From: Verrucomicrobiota bacterium
GTDB lineage: Bacteria > Verrucomicrobiota > Verrucomicrobiia > Verrucomicrobiales > Verrucomicrobiaceae
NCBI GenBank assembly: GCA_025360015.1
Contig: JANYCZ010000022.1
Coordinates: 26,347 to 90,346 of the forward strand
Direction of reading: 5' to 3'
Length of the DNA: 64,000 nt
The position numbers were made by a program, and so were the translations under genes. The notes under the pieces were generated by a model that was given only the letters and a program-made list of their open reading frames with translations, was not told the origin of the DNA and did no database searches. Of this stretch, positions 8,025 through 16,957 are shown piece after piece; positions within the stretch are counted from its first letter, which is position 1; every line of letters starts with the position of its first letter.

Positions 8025-8407
8025 GGTATCTGCTGGACACCTGTGCTTTTCTTTGGATATCCCAGCAGCCTGATCGACTTTCGAGTGCGGCGGCGGCCGT
8101 GGTCAACGATGCTGGCAATGAGCTGTATGTGAGTGACATCAGTCTGTGGGAAATTGCGCTCAAGCACTCCACGGGCAAGCTGCCCCTGCCAGCTCCTCTC
8201 CGTACCTGGATTCCTGAAAAGTTCTCCTACCACAAGTTCAAGAGCCTCAGCCTCAATCAAGAGGCCATTTACCGCAGCGGCGAGCTGCCGCATGTACATC
8301 TGGATCCTTTCGACCGCTTGCTGGCCGCGCAGGCCATGGAGTCTGGCATGACGCTGCTCTCCCCGGACGCGCCGCTCTCCCTGCTCGGTGCCTCGCGGTT
8401 GTGGTGA
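8012..8407 (+). CDS. Type II toxin, PIN-domain ribonuclease (VapC-like)
   Basis: A 131-residue PIN domain, expected to cleave RNA in a Mg-dependent way. Acidic active-site positions are visible in YLLDTCAFLW (Asp near residue 9), DISLWEIALK (Glu), HLDPFDRLLAAQAM (Asp) and LLSPDAPL. The ATG at 8012 overlaps the antitoxin by 13 bp; GTG at 8021 is a possible shorter start (VRYLLDTC). It forms a two-gene operon with the Phd-family antitoxin. Confidence 0.93.
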   Translation: MGAVRYLLDTCAFLWISQQPDRLSSAAAAVVNDAGNELYVSDISLWEIALKHSTGKLPLPAPLRTWIPEKFSYHKFKSLSLNQEAIYRSGELPHVHLDPFDRLLAAQAMESGMTLLSPDAPLSLLGASRLW

Positions 8408-8526
8408 GCACCGGCTCCGGGCTCTTGGGGTGCGGCTGAGCCCGCTTGTGAAACTTTTCACAAAATCGAGTTGCCCCTCCCCGAGGGGGTCCGATAATCG
8501 ACTCAAGCCCCCTTTTTCCTTCGCTC

Positions 8527-10263
8527 ATGCCTGCCCCCGCCGAAGCTCCCGCCCCAGTAGCCGCTCCACCGCCAGCCGATCTGGTGAATGTACAGATCGA
8601 CGGTGTCTGGCACAAGTTCCCCAAAGGCACGCGCATGATCGAAGCGTGCAAGCAGGCCAAGCAGGAAGTCCCGAGCTACTGCTACCACCCGAAGCTCTCC
8701 TCTCCCGGCAACTGCCGCATGTGTTTGGTGGAGATGGGCATGCCGCCGCGTCCGGCTCCCGGCACCGAGCCTGAGAAGGACGAGCAGGGCATGCCAAAGA
8801 TCGGCTGGATGCCCCGCCCGGTCATCGCCTGCGCCAACACCGTCGCGGAAGGCATGGGCATTCGCACCCAGTCCGTGCTCACGCAGGAATGCCGCAAAGG
8901 CGTGATGGAATTCCTCCTCATCAATCATCCGCTCGACTGCCCCATCTGCGACCAGGCCGGCGAGTGCCGACTGCAGGAGTTCAGCGTGGAGCATGGCAAA
9001 GGCGAAAGCCGCTTCCGCGAGGACAAGGTGAAGAAGCCGAAGAATGTCGATATCGGCCCGCGCGTGCGCCTCGATGACGAGCGCTGCATCATGTGCAGCC
9101 GCTGCATCCGCTTCACTGCTGAGGTCGTGGACGAACCTGTGCTGGGCTTCACCGAACGAGGAAGCTTCACCACGTTGGCGGTGCACCCCGGCAAGCGCCT
9201 GGAGCACAACTACTCGCTGAACACGGTGGACATCTGCCCGGTGGGCGCGCTGACTTCCAACGACTTCCGCTTCCAGCAGCGCGTGTGGTTCCTCAAGGAG
9301 ACCAACAGCACCTGCACCGGCTGCGGCCGTGGCTGCAACATGGAAATCTCTGCGAGGGGCGACACGATCTACCGGCAGACCCCGCGCGACAACAATGACG
9401 TCAACTCCACCTGGATGTGCGACAGCGGCCGCCTGGACTTCCACTTCGTGAACAGCGAATTCCGCCTCACCGATCCGATGATCAAATCTGGTGGCAAGCA
9501 CCAGATCGCCACCTGGAAGACAGCGCTCTCCAACATCGCCACCGCGCTGGCCGGCAAGAAGGGCGAGGAGATCGCCATCATCGCCAGCGCCCGCATGACG
9601 AACGAGGAACTCTTCTTCGTGAAGCACCTCGCTGCTTTGCTCGCCACCACGAATGTGGATGTCATCCCACGCACCGGCGGCGGCGACAACTACCTGCGTG
9701 CTGACGATCTCAATCCGAACACGAACGGTGCCAAACTGATCCTCGGCATCGAACCCGGCGCGAAGATGGCCGAGATCACCGAACTCATGAGCCGTGGCCG
9801 CCTGCGCGTCGTGCTAGCCCTCGGAGAGAACTTGCTCAAGGTCGGCTTCTCCCAGCGCGATCTCGAAAAAGTGCCGTTCATCGCCTCGCTGCACATCCTT
9901 GCCAACGCGAGTGCTGAACTCAGCGATGTGGTGCTTCCGGGTACCGCGTATGCGGAAAAGCGCGGCAGCATGATCAACGTCACCGGTCGTCTTCAGCGCC
10001 TGGACAAGGCCGTTAAAATCCCGGGCAACGCCCACGACACGTGGGAAATCCTGCGCGATCTCATTGTCGCCTGCGGCGGCTCGAATGGCATTTACACCGT
10101 TGAGGACGTTTTCAAGCGCCTCAGCACCGAAGTGCCCGCCTTGAACGGCCTCACCTTCTCCAAGATCGGTGACCTGGGCGTGGCAGTGATTGAAACCGGC
10201 GAGAAGATCCCGCTGCTGGAGCGTGAGAAAGAGCGCAAGGCGAAGGGCATCATCGTTGGGTAA
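8527..10263 (+). CDS. nuoG: NADH-quinone oxidoreductase subunit G
   Basis: Iron-sulfur subunit of the peripheral arm of respiratory complex I. The 578-residue protein begins with a Pro/Ala-rich extension (residues 1-19) before the ferredoxin domain. Cluster ligands are visible: Cys52, 63, 66 and 102 for the 2Fe-2S centre; His134, Cys138, 141 and 147 for the His-ligated 4Fe-4S cluster; Cys187, 190, 193 and 237 for the next; and Cys263, 266, 270 and 298 (CTGCGRGC then WMCDSGR) for the fourth. The molybdopterin-oxidoreductase-like part is short compared with the E. coli protein, as in many NuoG proteins. No other nuo gene is in the window. Confidence 0.95.
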   Translation: MPAPAEAPAPVAAPPPADLVNVQIDGVWHKFPKGTRMIEACKQAKQEVPSYCYHPKLSSPGNCRMCLVEMGMPPRPAPGTEPEKDEQGMPKIGWMPRPVIACANTVAEGMGIRTQSVLTQECRKGVMEFLLINHPLDCPICDQAGECRLQEFSVEHGKGESRFREDKVKKPKNVDIGPRVRLDDERCIMCSRCIRFTAEVVDEPVLGFTERGSFTTLAVHPGKRLEHNYSLNTVDICPVGALTSNDFRFQQRVWFLKETNSTCTGCGRGCNMEISARGDTIYRQTPRDNNDVNSTWMCDSGRLDFHFVNSEFRLTDPMIKSGGKHQIATWKTALSNIATALAGKKGEEIAIIASARMTNEELFFVKHLAALLATTNVDVIPRTGGGDNYLRADDLNPNTNGAKLILGIEPGAKMAEITELMSRGRLRVVLALGENLLKVGFSQRDLEKVPFIASLHILANASAELSDVVLPGTAYAEKRGSMINVTGRLQRLDKAVKIPGNAHDTWEILRDLIVACGGSNGIYTVEDVFKRLSTEVPALNGLTFSKIGDLGVAVIETGEKIPLLEREKERKAKGIIVG

Positions 10264-10290
10264 CGAGGCCGCAAGGCTTGAAGCATTGCC

Positions 10291-10827
10291 ATGAAGCCCT
10301 CGGCCATGCAGTCACTCATCGGGGGGCTGGTAGGAACCCTGCTTTTTGGCTGGGTCATGCTGTCGATGTTTGTCTTTGATCCGCCTGGCAGGCTCACGGC
10401 TGCGGATGTGAAAATCGTGGCGGGCAAGATCGTGAAATACGAGAAGAGCGGCAACCAAGGGGGTGGAAGTCTCGAGGTGTGGATCGAAGGCCGGGAGGTG
10501 CCGTTCCGTTCGTTGGATGGCCCCTATCCTAACAGCTTTGATCCTGAAGTGCTGGCATTGCTTGGGCTGGGGGTGGAGGCTCGCGTGAGTGTGAAGGCTG
10601 GAGAGATGAACGCACCCCGGCGCAACCTGGCGCCGAACCAGTCTTTTTATCCCTTGGTTGCCCTCGATTTGAATGGAAAGCCCGCGCTGTCTTTGGAGGC
10701 CTACAATCAGTGGGCGGTCAAAAATCAGAAGGTCGCGCTATGGTTTCTGCCGCTGATGTTTTGCGGGAGCGTGTATTTGCTTTGGGCGGGGATCATGGCG
10801 AAGCGAGCCCGGCTGGCTGCTGTTTGA
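10291..10827 (+). CDS. Two-helix membrane protein, DUF3592-like
   Basis: A 178-residue protein with a transmembrane segment near residues 8-29 (LIGGLVGTLLFGWVMLSMFV) and another near 149-170 (VALWFLPLMFCGSVYLLWAG), enclosing a soluble domain of beta character (GKIVKYEKSGNQGG, VWIEGREVPFRS). That arrangement resembles DUF3592 proteins, but no decisive motif is present. It starts 27 bp after nuoG and may be co-transcribed. Confidence 0.7.
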   Translation: MKPSAMQSLIGGLVGTLLFGWVMLSMFVFDPPGRLTAADVKIVAGKIVKYEKSGNQGGGSLEVWIEGREVPFRSLDGPYPNSFDPEVLALLGLGVEARVSVKAGEMNAPRRNLAPNQSFYPLVALDLNGKPALSLEAYNQWAVKNQKVALWFLPLMFCGSVYLLWAGIMAKRARLAAV

Positions 10828-10923
10828 TCTGGGAGAAGCTGGCATCCTATCCCAGAGTTGATCGGCAGGAGATTTTTTAATCAAAACGCACCACGTTCTG
10901 GCTATGCGTGTGGGAGTTCTGTT

Positions 10924-13900
10924 ATGCTGAGGAAAATGGGTCAGAAATACGTTCTCCTCTGTTTGCTTGGCCCTATGTGGGTCACGACTGCCTGCGGGCA
11001 TTCTGCATCGCTGGATGAATACCCTGAACGATTTCCCGGCAAAACTTTGCAAGCCATTGCCCGTGAGTGGGAGCCGCCGCCAGATAAAGGCTGGGACGAA
11101 AACACTTTGCTCAATGGTGTTCTGCAACTGGCGGACCAGTGGACGAAGCTGCCGGTGGATGAGTTGAAAAAACGCACCTCCTCTTTGCTGGAGGAAAACC
11201 GCCGCGGGGACTACCGCAAGCGCTTCGCCAACGTCCTGCACGAGATGGAAGAGCTTGCGGCCATAGGAGAGGCAGGCCATTCAGAAGAAGTGGCGGATTA
11301 TCTGGACTGGCGCATGGAGCACCTGAATTCCGATGACGGCTATTTTGACGAACTGTCCTCGGGGAATTGGGATGAAACCAAGGAGAAGGCGGGAGAACGA
11401 ACGCGGCAGTGGGCGACAGAGCGCCATAAGGAAGTTTCAGAGATCAGCGTGAAGGCAGAGAGAGCCTCGATGGTTCTGCGTCCGCACTGGCTTGTGCAAT
11501 GCGGAGCCTTGGAGTTTCGGCATCGGCGCTATCGGCAAGCTGCGGACTTCTTTGAAAGGGTGTGCTCGGCATTTCCAGATCATCCACGCGCTGAAGTGGC
11601 AGTGCTGATGCTGGCACGAGTTAAGTTTGATGAATGGAAGCAGACGCGCCAGAACTGGCAGCGCGATGAACCCAAGGAGACCCGCTTGGAGGATGAAGCG
11701 CGGGAGGCATTTGAACGTTACAGCAAGCTTTATCCCAAGGGGCGTTTTGCAGCGGACGCCATCGGCTGGGAGGCGGGCATGGCACGCGAAAATGGGTATT
11801 TGAGCGTTGCGATGGAGAATTTTTTGCTTCAAGCCCAAACGTCTGGCCACCCTGAAGTGCGTCGCCGTGCCTTTCAGCAGATTGAGTGGCTGCTGCGTGA
11901 TCTCGCGAAGAACCCGGACCAGTTGAAGATCATGCCGTGGAATAAAATAGCAGCTGATCCCTGCGTGGCGCTGCGCATGGGCTATTTCATGCTCGACTGC
12001 GAAAGTGAGACCGATCTCGGTGCCATCATGCAGCGGAGATCGGGTGGCGATCATCGTGCCTTGGAATCGATGGCTCACACGCTTTCGGCGGTGCGCGCAG
12101 CGGCAAAGCAAGCGTGGGTGCGCTTTGATGCTGCTCTTGCCGCCGACAACGCGGCGTATCGGGGGAGTCGAAGCATCATGCGTGATGTGCTGCACGGCTG
12201 GTCGGCCATCATACGCGGCGAACCCGGCATCGTTCCCGTGCTGGTGAAGGAACAAACGCAAGGGGCCGGAGCCGATGACGTGTTTCTGGTGCGGGCGCTG
12301 GCGCAATTGAAAATGGGGCTTGCTGCCGAAGGCATGCGTGGTCTGGACCGGCTGGATGAGTCCTGCCCGGGTTCGTCAGTTCGTCGCGGCAGTGATTTGC
12401 GCCGTATTGACGCCTGGCTGGAGTTGCACCAGCCTGCGGCGGCCCTTGCTGTGCTGTGGGACATGCACAAAGGGGCAGGCACGGCTGTTTGGAAGCAAGA
12501 TATTGAGGAGAGCCCACCGCTGCATCTGCCGGGAGAAGTGGATCAGCGTTTGTCGGCCTTGCTGACATTTGCACCGCTTGCCGAGCTTGAAAAAGCGAGC
12601 CTTGCCCAGGGCGTGCCAGCAGGCCTGAAAACTCTTCTTCGCGGCACCCTGCGCGTTCGTTATCTGAGCGAAGAGCGCTTCGCGGAATCTCTGCGCTTTG
12701 CAGACGATGGTGACTTCGAAGGCTGGCGGGCGGCGCACGCAGGTTGGGCTGAGGATCCCAAAGGCATTCCAAACGAGTGGAGAACGAGCATCTCCACCCT
12801 GCAGGAATTGAGCGGCAAGGTGGAAAAATCCAGCGGGGAGGCCAGGTCGGCTGCCTGGATGGCCCTCGGCGCTGCCTGGGAGCAGCATTTGTGGCGGCTT
12901 TTGGACGGTGGTACTGTGTGGGTTGTACCTGGCTATAGAGAGGCAGTCCTGCCGCCTGCCTCATATGAGCTGCGTCATCACGCCCGCATCCTTGGCCTGA
13001 GTGATGCCGTCGCTGCGGCATTGCTGGACCAGCGGCAGGAGACGTCGCATGCCATTCGCTGTTATGAAGAAGCGCTTAAGCTTGCGCCCAAGGGGAGTGC
13101 TGCCTCACTCAAGGCGTTGTTTGCTCTCCAGGCCGCGCTGCGCACGCGTGGGGAGTTTTCCCCTTATTGCATGGATCGGTCGGTGGAAACCAATGCCGCC
13201 GCTCAGTCCCGGATGTTGTATGATCGCATCATCGCCGAACATGCGGGCACAGACGCAGCCCGACAGGCGGTGTGGTGGACCTTTCGTCCGTCGCACACGC
13301 TGGGCGAGTGGGAGCCCGGCGCGGGGGCGCTGTTTGCTTGCGAAGTGGAACTGGCAGCGTTGCTTACCTCAAGTGAGCGAACAGGTTACTGGAACGATGA
13401 CTGGCAGACCGCCACGGCGATCAAAACAATTACCGAGAAATTAAAAGCCACCTTCGCCAGTGAAACCAGCGTCACGCAACTGCGTGCGGCCATCGCTGGG
13501 CTGAGGCGTGACACACGCCGTGAGGCACCGGTGGCGAAGGCTGGAGCATTGCTCAATCATCTCGACGATCTTGATCTGCTGCTGACGGCTTCGGGTGTCA
13601 GCGAGGAAGCCCGCAAGGCGTACTTTGATGCCCGCATAAGCGGCAGTCCGCTGGATGCCAGTGCTGAGATGTTTGCGCCGATGCAGGACTTTGTGGCGTT
13701 TTGGAATGCTGCCGTTACACCTTCGACGACGGCGCTGACTCCGGCAGAGAAGAAGCTCATGGCCGAGGAGCCGGGACGAATTGCACGCCAACGCATCGCC
13801 CAGGCGCAGGTTTGCCGCATGCAGGAGTTCCTGATGGAGTTTCCGCAGAGCGTGAAGCGGGAGGCTGCGCTGGCCCGTCTGGCTATCAACACACTGCGCC

Positions 13901-14358
13901 AGTACCGCTGTCATTGTGGCATGACCAGCTTCAATGTGGTCGCCGAGGCCACAACGGTGTATGCGGGCTTTGAGATTGAGCGGGGCATGGCCTTTGATCG
14001 CGAAGCGGTGACTGCGGCGTTGGATGCCTATGACCGCGAATTTCCCCAGGGGCGCTATCATTGGGATGTCTTGCTCATGCGCGGCATCGCTGCGGCCGAA
14101 TCCCACGACTGGCCTGCTGCCATGCGACACTTTGTGACTGTTCTCGATAATCCTGATCAGCGCAGTCTTCATCTGGATGCCAGCAACAACCTTTGTGCGA
14201 TTTTCATGGAACTGCTGACGCCAGAGCAGCGTCCCGCCATCATCAAGGCGGTGAAAGCCACTTCAGGAGCGTGGCAGAAGCTCGACATTTTCATCCACAG
14301 TCCAAGCTGCGGCTGGCGGCTTCGTATTCTGCTGGATTGGCTGGAGACTCAGCGATGA
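10924..14358 (+). CDS. Large secreted repeat-helical protein, unknown function
   Basis: About 1144 residues from the ATG at 10924. The open frame extends to a TTG at 10858, but the 10924 start places a signal peptide at the N-terminus (MLRKMGQKYVLLCLLGPMW, then VTTACGHS). The VTTAC stretch could be a lipobox or a signal peptidase I site. The rest is helical with TPR-like elements, for example YRQAADFFERVCSAFPDHPRAE, AREAFERYSKLYPKGRFAADA and HAIRCYEEALKLAPKGSAAS, scattered through the length. No catalytic motif is seen. It probably works as a periplasmic or outer-membrane scaffold. Codon use looks like the neighbours. Confidence 0.85.
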   Translation: MLRKMGQKYVLLCLLGPMWVTTACGHSASLDEYPERFPGKTLQAIAREWEPPPDKGWDENTLLNGVLQLADQWTKLPVDELKKRTSSLLEENRRGDYRKRFANVLHEMEELAAIGEAGHSEEVADYLDWRMEHLNSDDGYFDELSSGNWDETKEKAGERTRQWATERHKEVSEISVKAERASMVLRPHWLVQCGALEFRHRRYRQAADFFERVCSAFPDHPRAEVAVLMLARVKFDEWKQTRQNWQRDEPKETRLEDEAREAFERYSKLYPKGRFAADAIGWEAGMARENGYLSVAMENFLLQAQTSGHPEVRRRAFQQIEWLLRDLAKNPDQLKIMPWNKIAADPCVALRMGYFMLDCESETDLGAIMQRRSGGDHRALESMAHTLSAVRAAAKQAWVRFDAALAADNAAYRGSRSIMRDVLHGWSAIIRGEPGIVPVLVKEQTQGAGADDVFLVRALAQLKMGLAAEGMRGLDRLDESCPGSSVRRGSDLRRIDAWLELHQPAAALAVLWDMHKGAGTAVWKQDIEESPPLHLPGEVDQRLSALLTFAPLAELEKASLAQGVPAGLKTLLRGTLRVRYLSEERFAESLRFADDGDFEGWRAAHAGWAEDPKGIPNEWRTSISTLQELSGKVEKSSGEARSAAWMALGAAWEQHLWRLLDGGTVWVVPGYREAVLPPASYELRHHARILGLSDAVAAALLDQRQETSHAIRCYEEALKLAPKGSAASLKALFALQAALRTRGEFSPYCMDRSVETNAAAQSRMLYDRIIAEHAGTDAARQAVWWTFRPSHTLGEWEPGAGALFACEVELAALLTSSERTGYWNDDWQTATAIKTITEKLKATFASETSVTQLRAAIAGLRRDTRREAPVAKAGALLNHLDDLDLLLTASGVSEEARKAYFDARISGSPLDASAEMFAPMQDFVAFWNAAVTPSTTALTPAEKKLMAEEPGRIARQRIAQAQVCRMQEFLMEFPQSVKREAALARLAINTLRQYRCHCGMTSFNVVAEATTVYAGFEIERGMAFDREAVTAALDAYDREFPQGRYHWDVLLMRGIAAAESHDWPAAMRHFVTVLDNPDQRSLHLDASNNLCAIFMELLTPEQRPAIIKAVKATSGAWQKLDIFIHSPSCGWRLRILLDWLETQR

Positions 14359-14439
14359 AGAGACCGCTGGGAGCGGATGCTGCATGACGTAGATAAAACC
14401 AGTGAATCTGCGCAAAATGCGGCTTATAGAGGCCCATAC

Positions 14440-16872
14440 ATGCCCACCCTCCCCAAGCCTGAACTTCTCTCTCCTGCCGGTAACTGGGACTGTGCCCGTG
14501 CGGCGGTGGCGAATGGGGCGGATGCGATTTTTTTTGGGATGCCGCGCTTCAATGCGCGCATGCGCGCGGATAATTTTGTGGAGGAAGATCTGCCGGAGCT
14601 GATGAAGTTTCTGCATGAGCATGGGGTGAAGGGATATGTAGCTTTCAACACGCTCATCTTCACGAAGGAGCTGCCGGATGCGGAGAAACAACTGCACTGG
14701 CTGGAAGACTGCGGAGTGGATGCGGTGATCGTGCAGGATCTGGGGCTGGCGCGGATGGTGAAGGCGCTGACGCCGAAGCTGCGGCTGCATGCGAGCACGC
14801 AGATGACGATCACTTCGCCCGAGGGGCTGGAGTTTGCGAAGCAGCTCAACATCGACCAGGCGGTGCTGGCGCGGGAGCTTTCCATGCGCGAGCTGGAGCG
14901 CTTCAAGGCGGCGGCGGTGCCGCTGGAGGTGTTTGTGCATGGTGCGCTGTGCGTGGCCTATTCGGGGCAGTGCCTCACCAGTGAGTCGCTGGGGCGGCGC
15001 AGTGCGAACCGTGGCGAGTGCGCGCAGGCCTGCCGCATGCCGTATGAAATGATCGTGGATGGCGAGCAGGTGGATCTCGGCGACAAGCGCTACCTGCTTT
15101 CGCCGCAGGATCTGGCGGCGGTGGATGAGATCCCGCGTTTGATCGAGCTGGGCATCCGCAGCTTTAAAATCGAGGGTCGTCTCAAGACGCCCGAGTATGT
15201 AGCGGGAGTGACGCAGGTGTATCGCAAGGCGATTGACCGTGCTTTGGCGAACCAACCTGCGCCAGCGAGCGAGGCGGACCGCTATGCGCTGGAGATGACT
15301 TTCTCGCGCGGCCTTTATCCGGGCTGGATGCATGGGGTGAACCACCAGGAGCTGGTGGGGGCTTACTACGGCAAGAAGCGTGGCCCGTTTGTGGGCCAGG
15401 TCACGCGCATCCTTGATGCGGACACGCTGGAGCTTGATGAACTGCACATCGCCATGAAGCCGGGCGATGGCGTGGTGTTTGAAAACTTGTCTGACACCAA
15501 TTACGAGCAGGGCGGCAGCGTGTATGAGATGCGGGGCAGCGCTTTGAGCTTCCGCCATGGCCTGCTGCGCATGCAGGATGTGAAGATCGGCATGCGCGTC
15601 TTTAAGACGAGTGATCCCGCGCTCAATCGTGCGCTGCGCCAGTCGTTTGAAGGCGACATCCCCATCCGCAAGCAGCGCAAGCTCGATCTCCATGCCACAG
15701 GCCAGGTGGGCGAACCGCTGCGCGTGCAATCCGGTGCTGCGGTGGTGACTTCCAATATGCCGCTGCAGGCGGCGATGAAGCGGCCGCTCACGCCTGGGGC
15801 ATTCATTGAGCAGTTCAACCGTCTCGGTGGGACGGAATTTGAACTGGGCGAGGTGCAATTTGACGTGGTGGGCGAAGTGATGCTGCCGGTCAGCGAACTG
15901 AACCGGATGCGGCGTGATTTGATTGCAGCGTGGAGCGAAGGCGCATCGTCGCCAGCACTTGTGGAACCGATCACGGCAACGCTCGAATCGCTGATGCCAT
16001 CGCGAGGGATTGCTGATGATTCACCGTTCCAGCTTCACGCGCTGTGCCGCACGCAGGCGCATGTGGATGCGGCGCTGGTGCTTGGGGTGCCGCGTCTCTA
16101 CCTCGATTTCGAAGACATCCGGCTCTACGCGGATTTGGTGAAGCAGATCAAGGGGCGCAGTGACACGGTGCAGGTGTGGCTGGCCACGCCGCGCATCCAG
16201 AAATCTGGAGAGGCCGGGTTTTTCAAGCTCATCCAGCGGGCGGAGCCGCATGGCGTGCTCATTCGCAATCTGGGTGCGATGTCGTTCTTCAAGGATGCGG
16301 GGATTCCCATGACAGGCGACTTTTCGCTTAACGTGGCCAATCCGCTGACTGCGGAGATTTTGAAGAAGTCCGGGCTGGAGCGACTGACGATCAGCTATGA
16401 CCTCAACATTGAGCAGGTGGTTGATCTGCTCGCTGCGGCACCGCCTGCATGGTTTGAGCTGACGCTGCATCAACACATGCCGATGTTTCACATGGAGCAT
16501 TGCGTCTTTGCGGCTTTCCTGAGCGAGGGGACGGATTTCACCAACTGCGGCCGCCCTTGTGACAAGCACCGCGTGCATCTGAAGGATCGCGTGGGCATGC
16601 AGCATCCGCTGAAGGCCGACGTCGGCTGCCGCAACACGCTGTTCAATGCGGTGGCGCAAACGGGCGCGCAGTTCTTTGATGAACTTCGCGAGCATGGGCT
16701 GCGCTGCTTCCGCGTGGAACTGCTCGAAGAGAATGCCGATGAGGCGATGATTGTTCTGCGGACGTATCAGGAACTAATGTCCGGCCAGCGCGACGGCGAG
16801 GAAATCTGGCGCGATTTGAAAGCGCAGAGCCAGCTGGGCGTGACGCGGGGGACTTGGGCGGAACTGGCCTGA
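14440..16872 (+). CDS. Peptidase U32 family protein with C-terminal DUF3656
   Basis: An 810-residue protein when started at the ATG at 14440 (MPTLPKPELLSPAGNWD), the normal U32 beginning; 14377 would add 21 unrelated residues. The N-terminal TIM-barrel includes GADAIFFGMPRFNARM, LHASTQMTITSPEGLEF and FVHGALCVAYSGQCL. A cysteine set (HGALC, SGQC, RGECAQAC) matches U32 proteins that carry an iron-sulfur cluster. SFKIEGRLKTPEYVAGV is the family signature. Family members include RlhA, which hydroxylates 23S rRNA C2501, and it also has the DUF3656 region. RNA modification is therefore as likely as proteolysis; the choice cannot be made from sequence alone. Confidence 0.93.
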   Translation: MPTLPKPELLSPAGNWDCARAAVANGADAIFFGMPRFNARMRADNFVEEDLPELMKFLHEHGVKGYVAFNTLIFTKELPDAEKQLHWLEDCGVDAVIVQDLGLARMVKALTPKLRLHASTQMTITSPEGLEFAKQLNIDQAVLARELSMRELERFKAAAVPLEVFVHGALCVAYSGQCLTSESLGRRSANRGECAQACRMPYEMIVDGEQVDLGDKRYLLSPQDLAAVDEIPRLIELGIRSFKIEGRLKTPEYVAGVTQVYRKAIDRALANQPAPASEADRYALEMTFSRGLYPGWMHGVNHQELVGAYYGKKRGPFVGQVTRILDADTLELDELHIAMKPGDGVVFENLSDTNYEQGGSVYEMRGSALSFRHGLLRMQDVKIGMRVFKTSDPALNRALRQSFEGDIPIRKQRKLDLHATGQVGEPLRVQSGAAVVTSNMPLQAAMKRPLTPGAFIEQFNRLGGTEFELGEVQFDVVGEVMLPVSELNRMRRDLIAAWSEGASSPALVEPITATLESLMPSRGIADDSPFQLHALCRTQAHVDAALVLGVPRLYLDFEDIRLYADLVKQIKGRSDTVQVWLATPRIQKSGEAGFFKLIQRAEPHGVLIRNLGAMSFFKDAGIPMTGDFSLNVANPLTAEILKKSGLERLTISYDLNIEQVVDLLAAAPPAWFELTLHQHMPMFHMEHCVFAAFLSEGTDFTNCGRPCDKHRVHLKDRVGMQHPLKADVGCRNTLFNAVAQTGAQFFDELREHGLRCFRVELLEENADEAMIVLRTYQELMSGQRDGEEIWRDLKAQSQLGVTRGTWAELA

Positions 16873-16957
16873 GGTGGGGAGGCGCGGGGCAATGGTTTGC
16901 TCCCGGCGCAGGAACTTCCTTGAACGGAGGGCGGTTTACCGCCAGAATCACCCGGCC

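Noticed and set aside
14263..15858. 531-residue minus-strand frame
   Set aside because: Antisense to the U32 gene, His/Arg/Gln-rich and without motifs.
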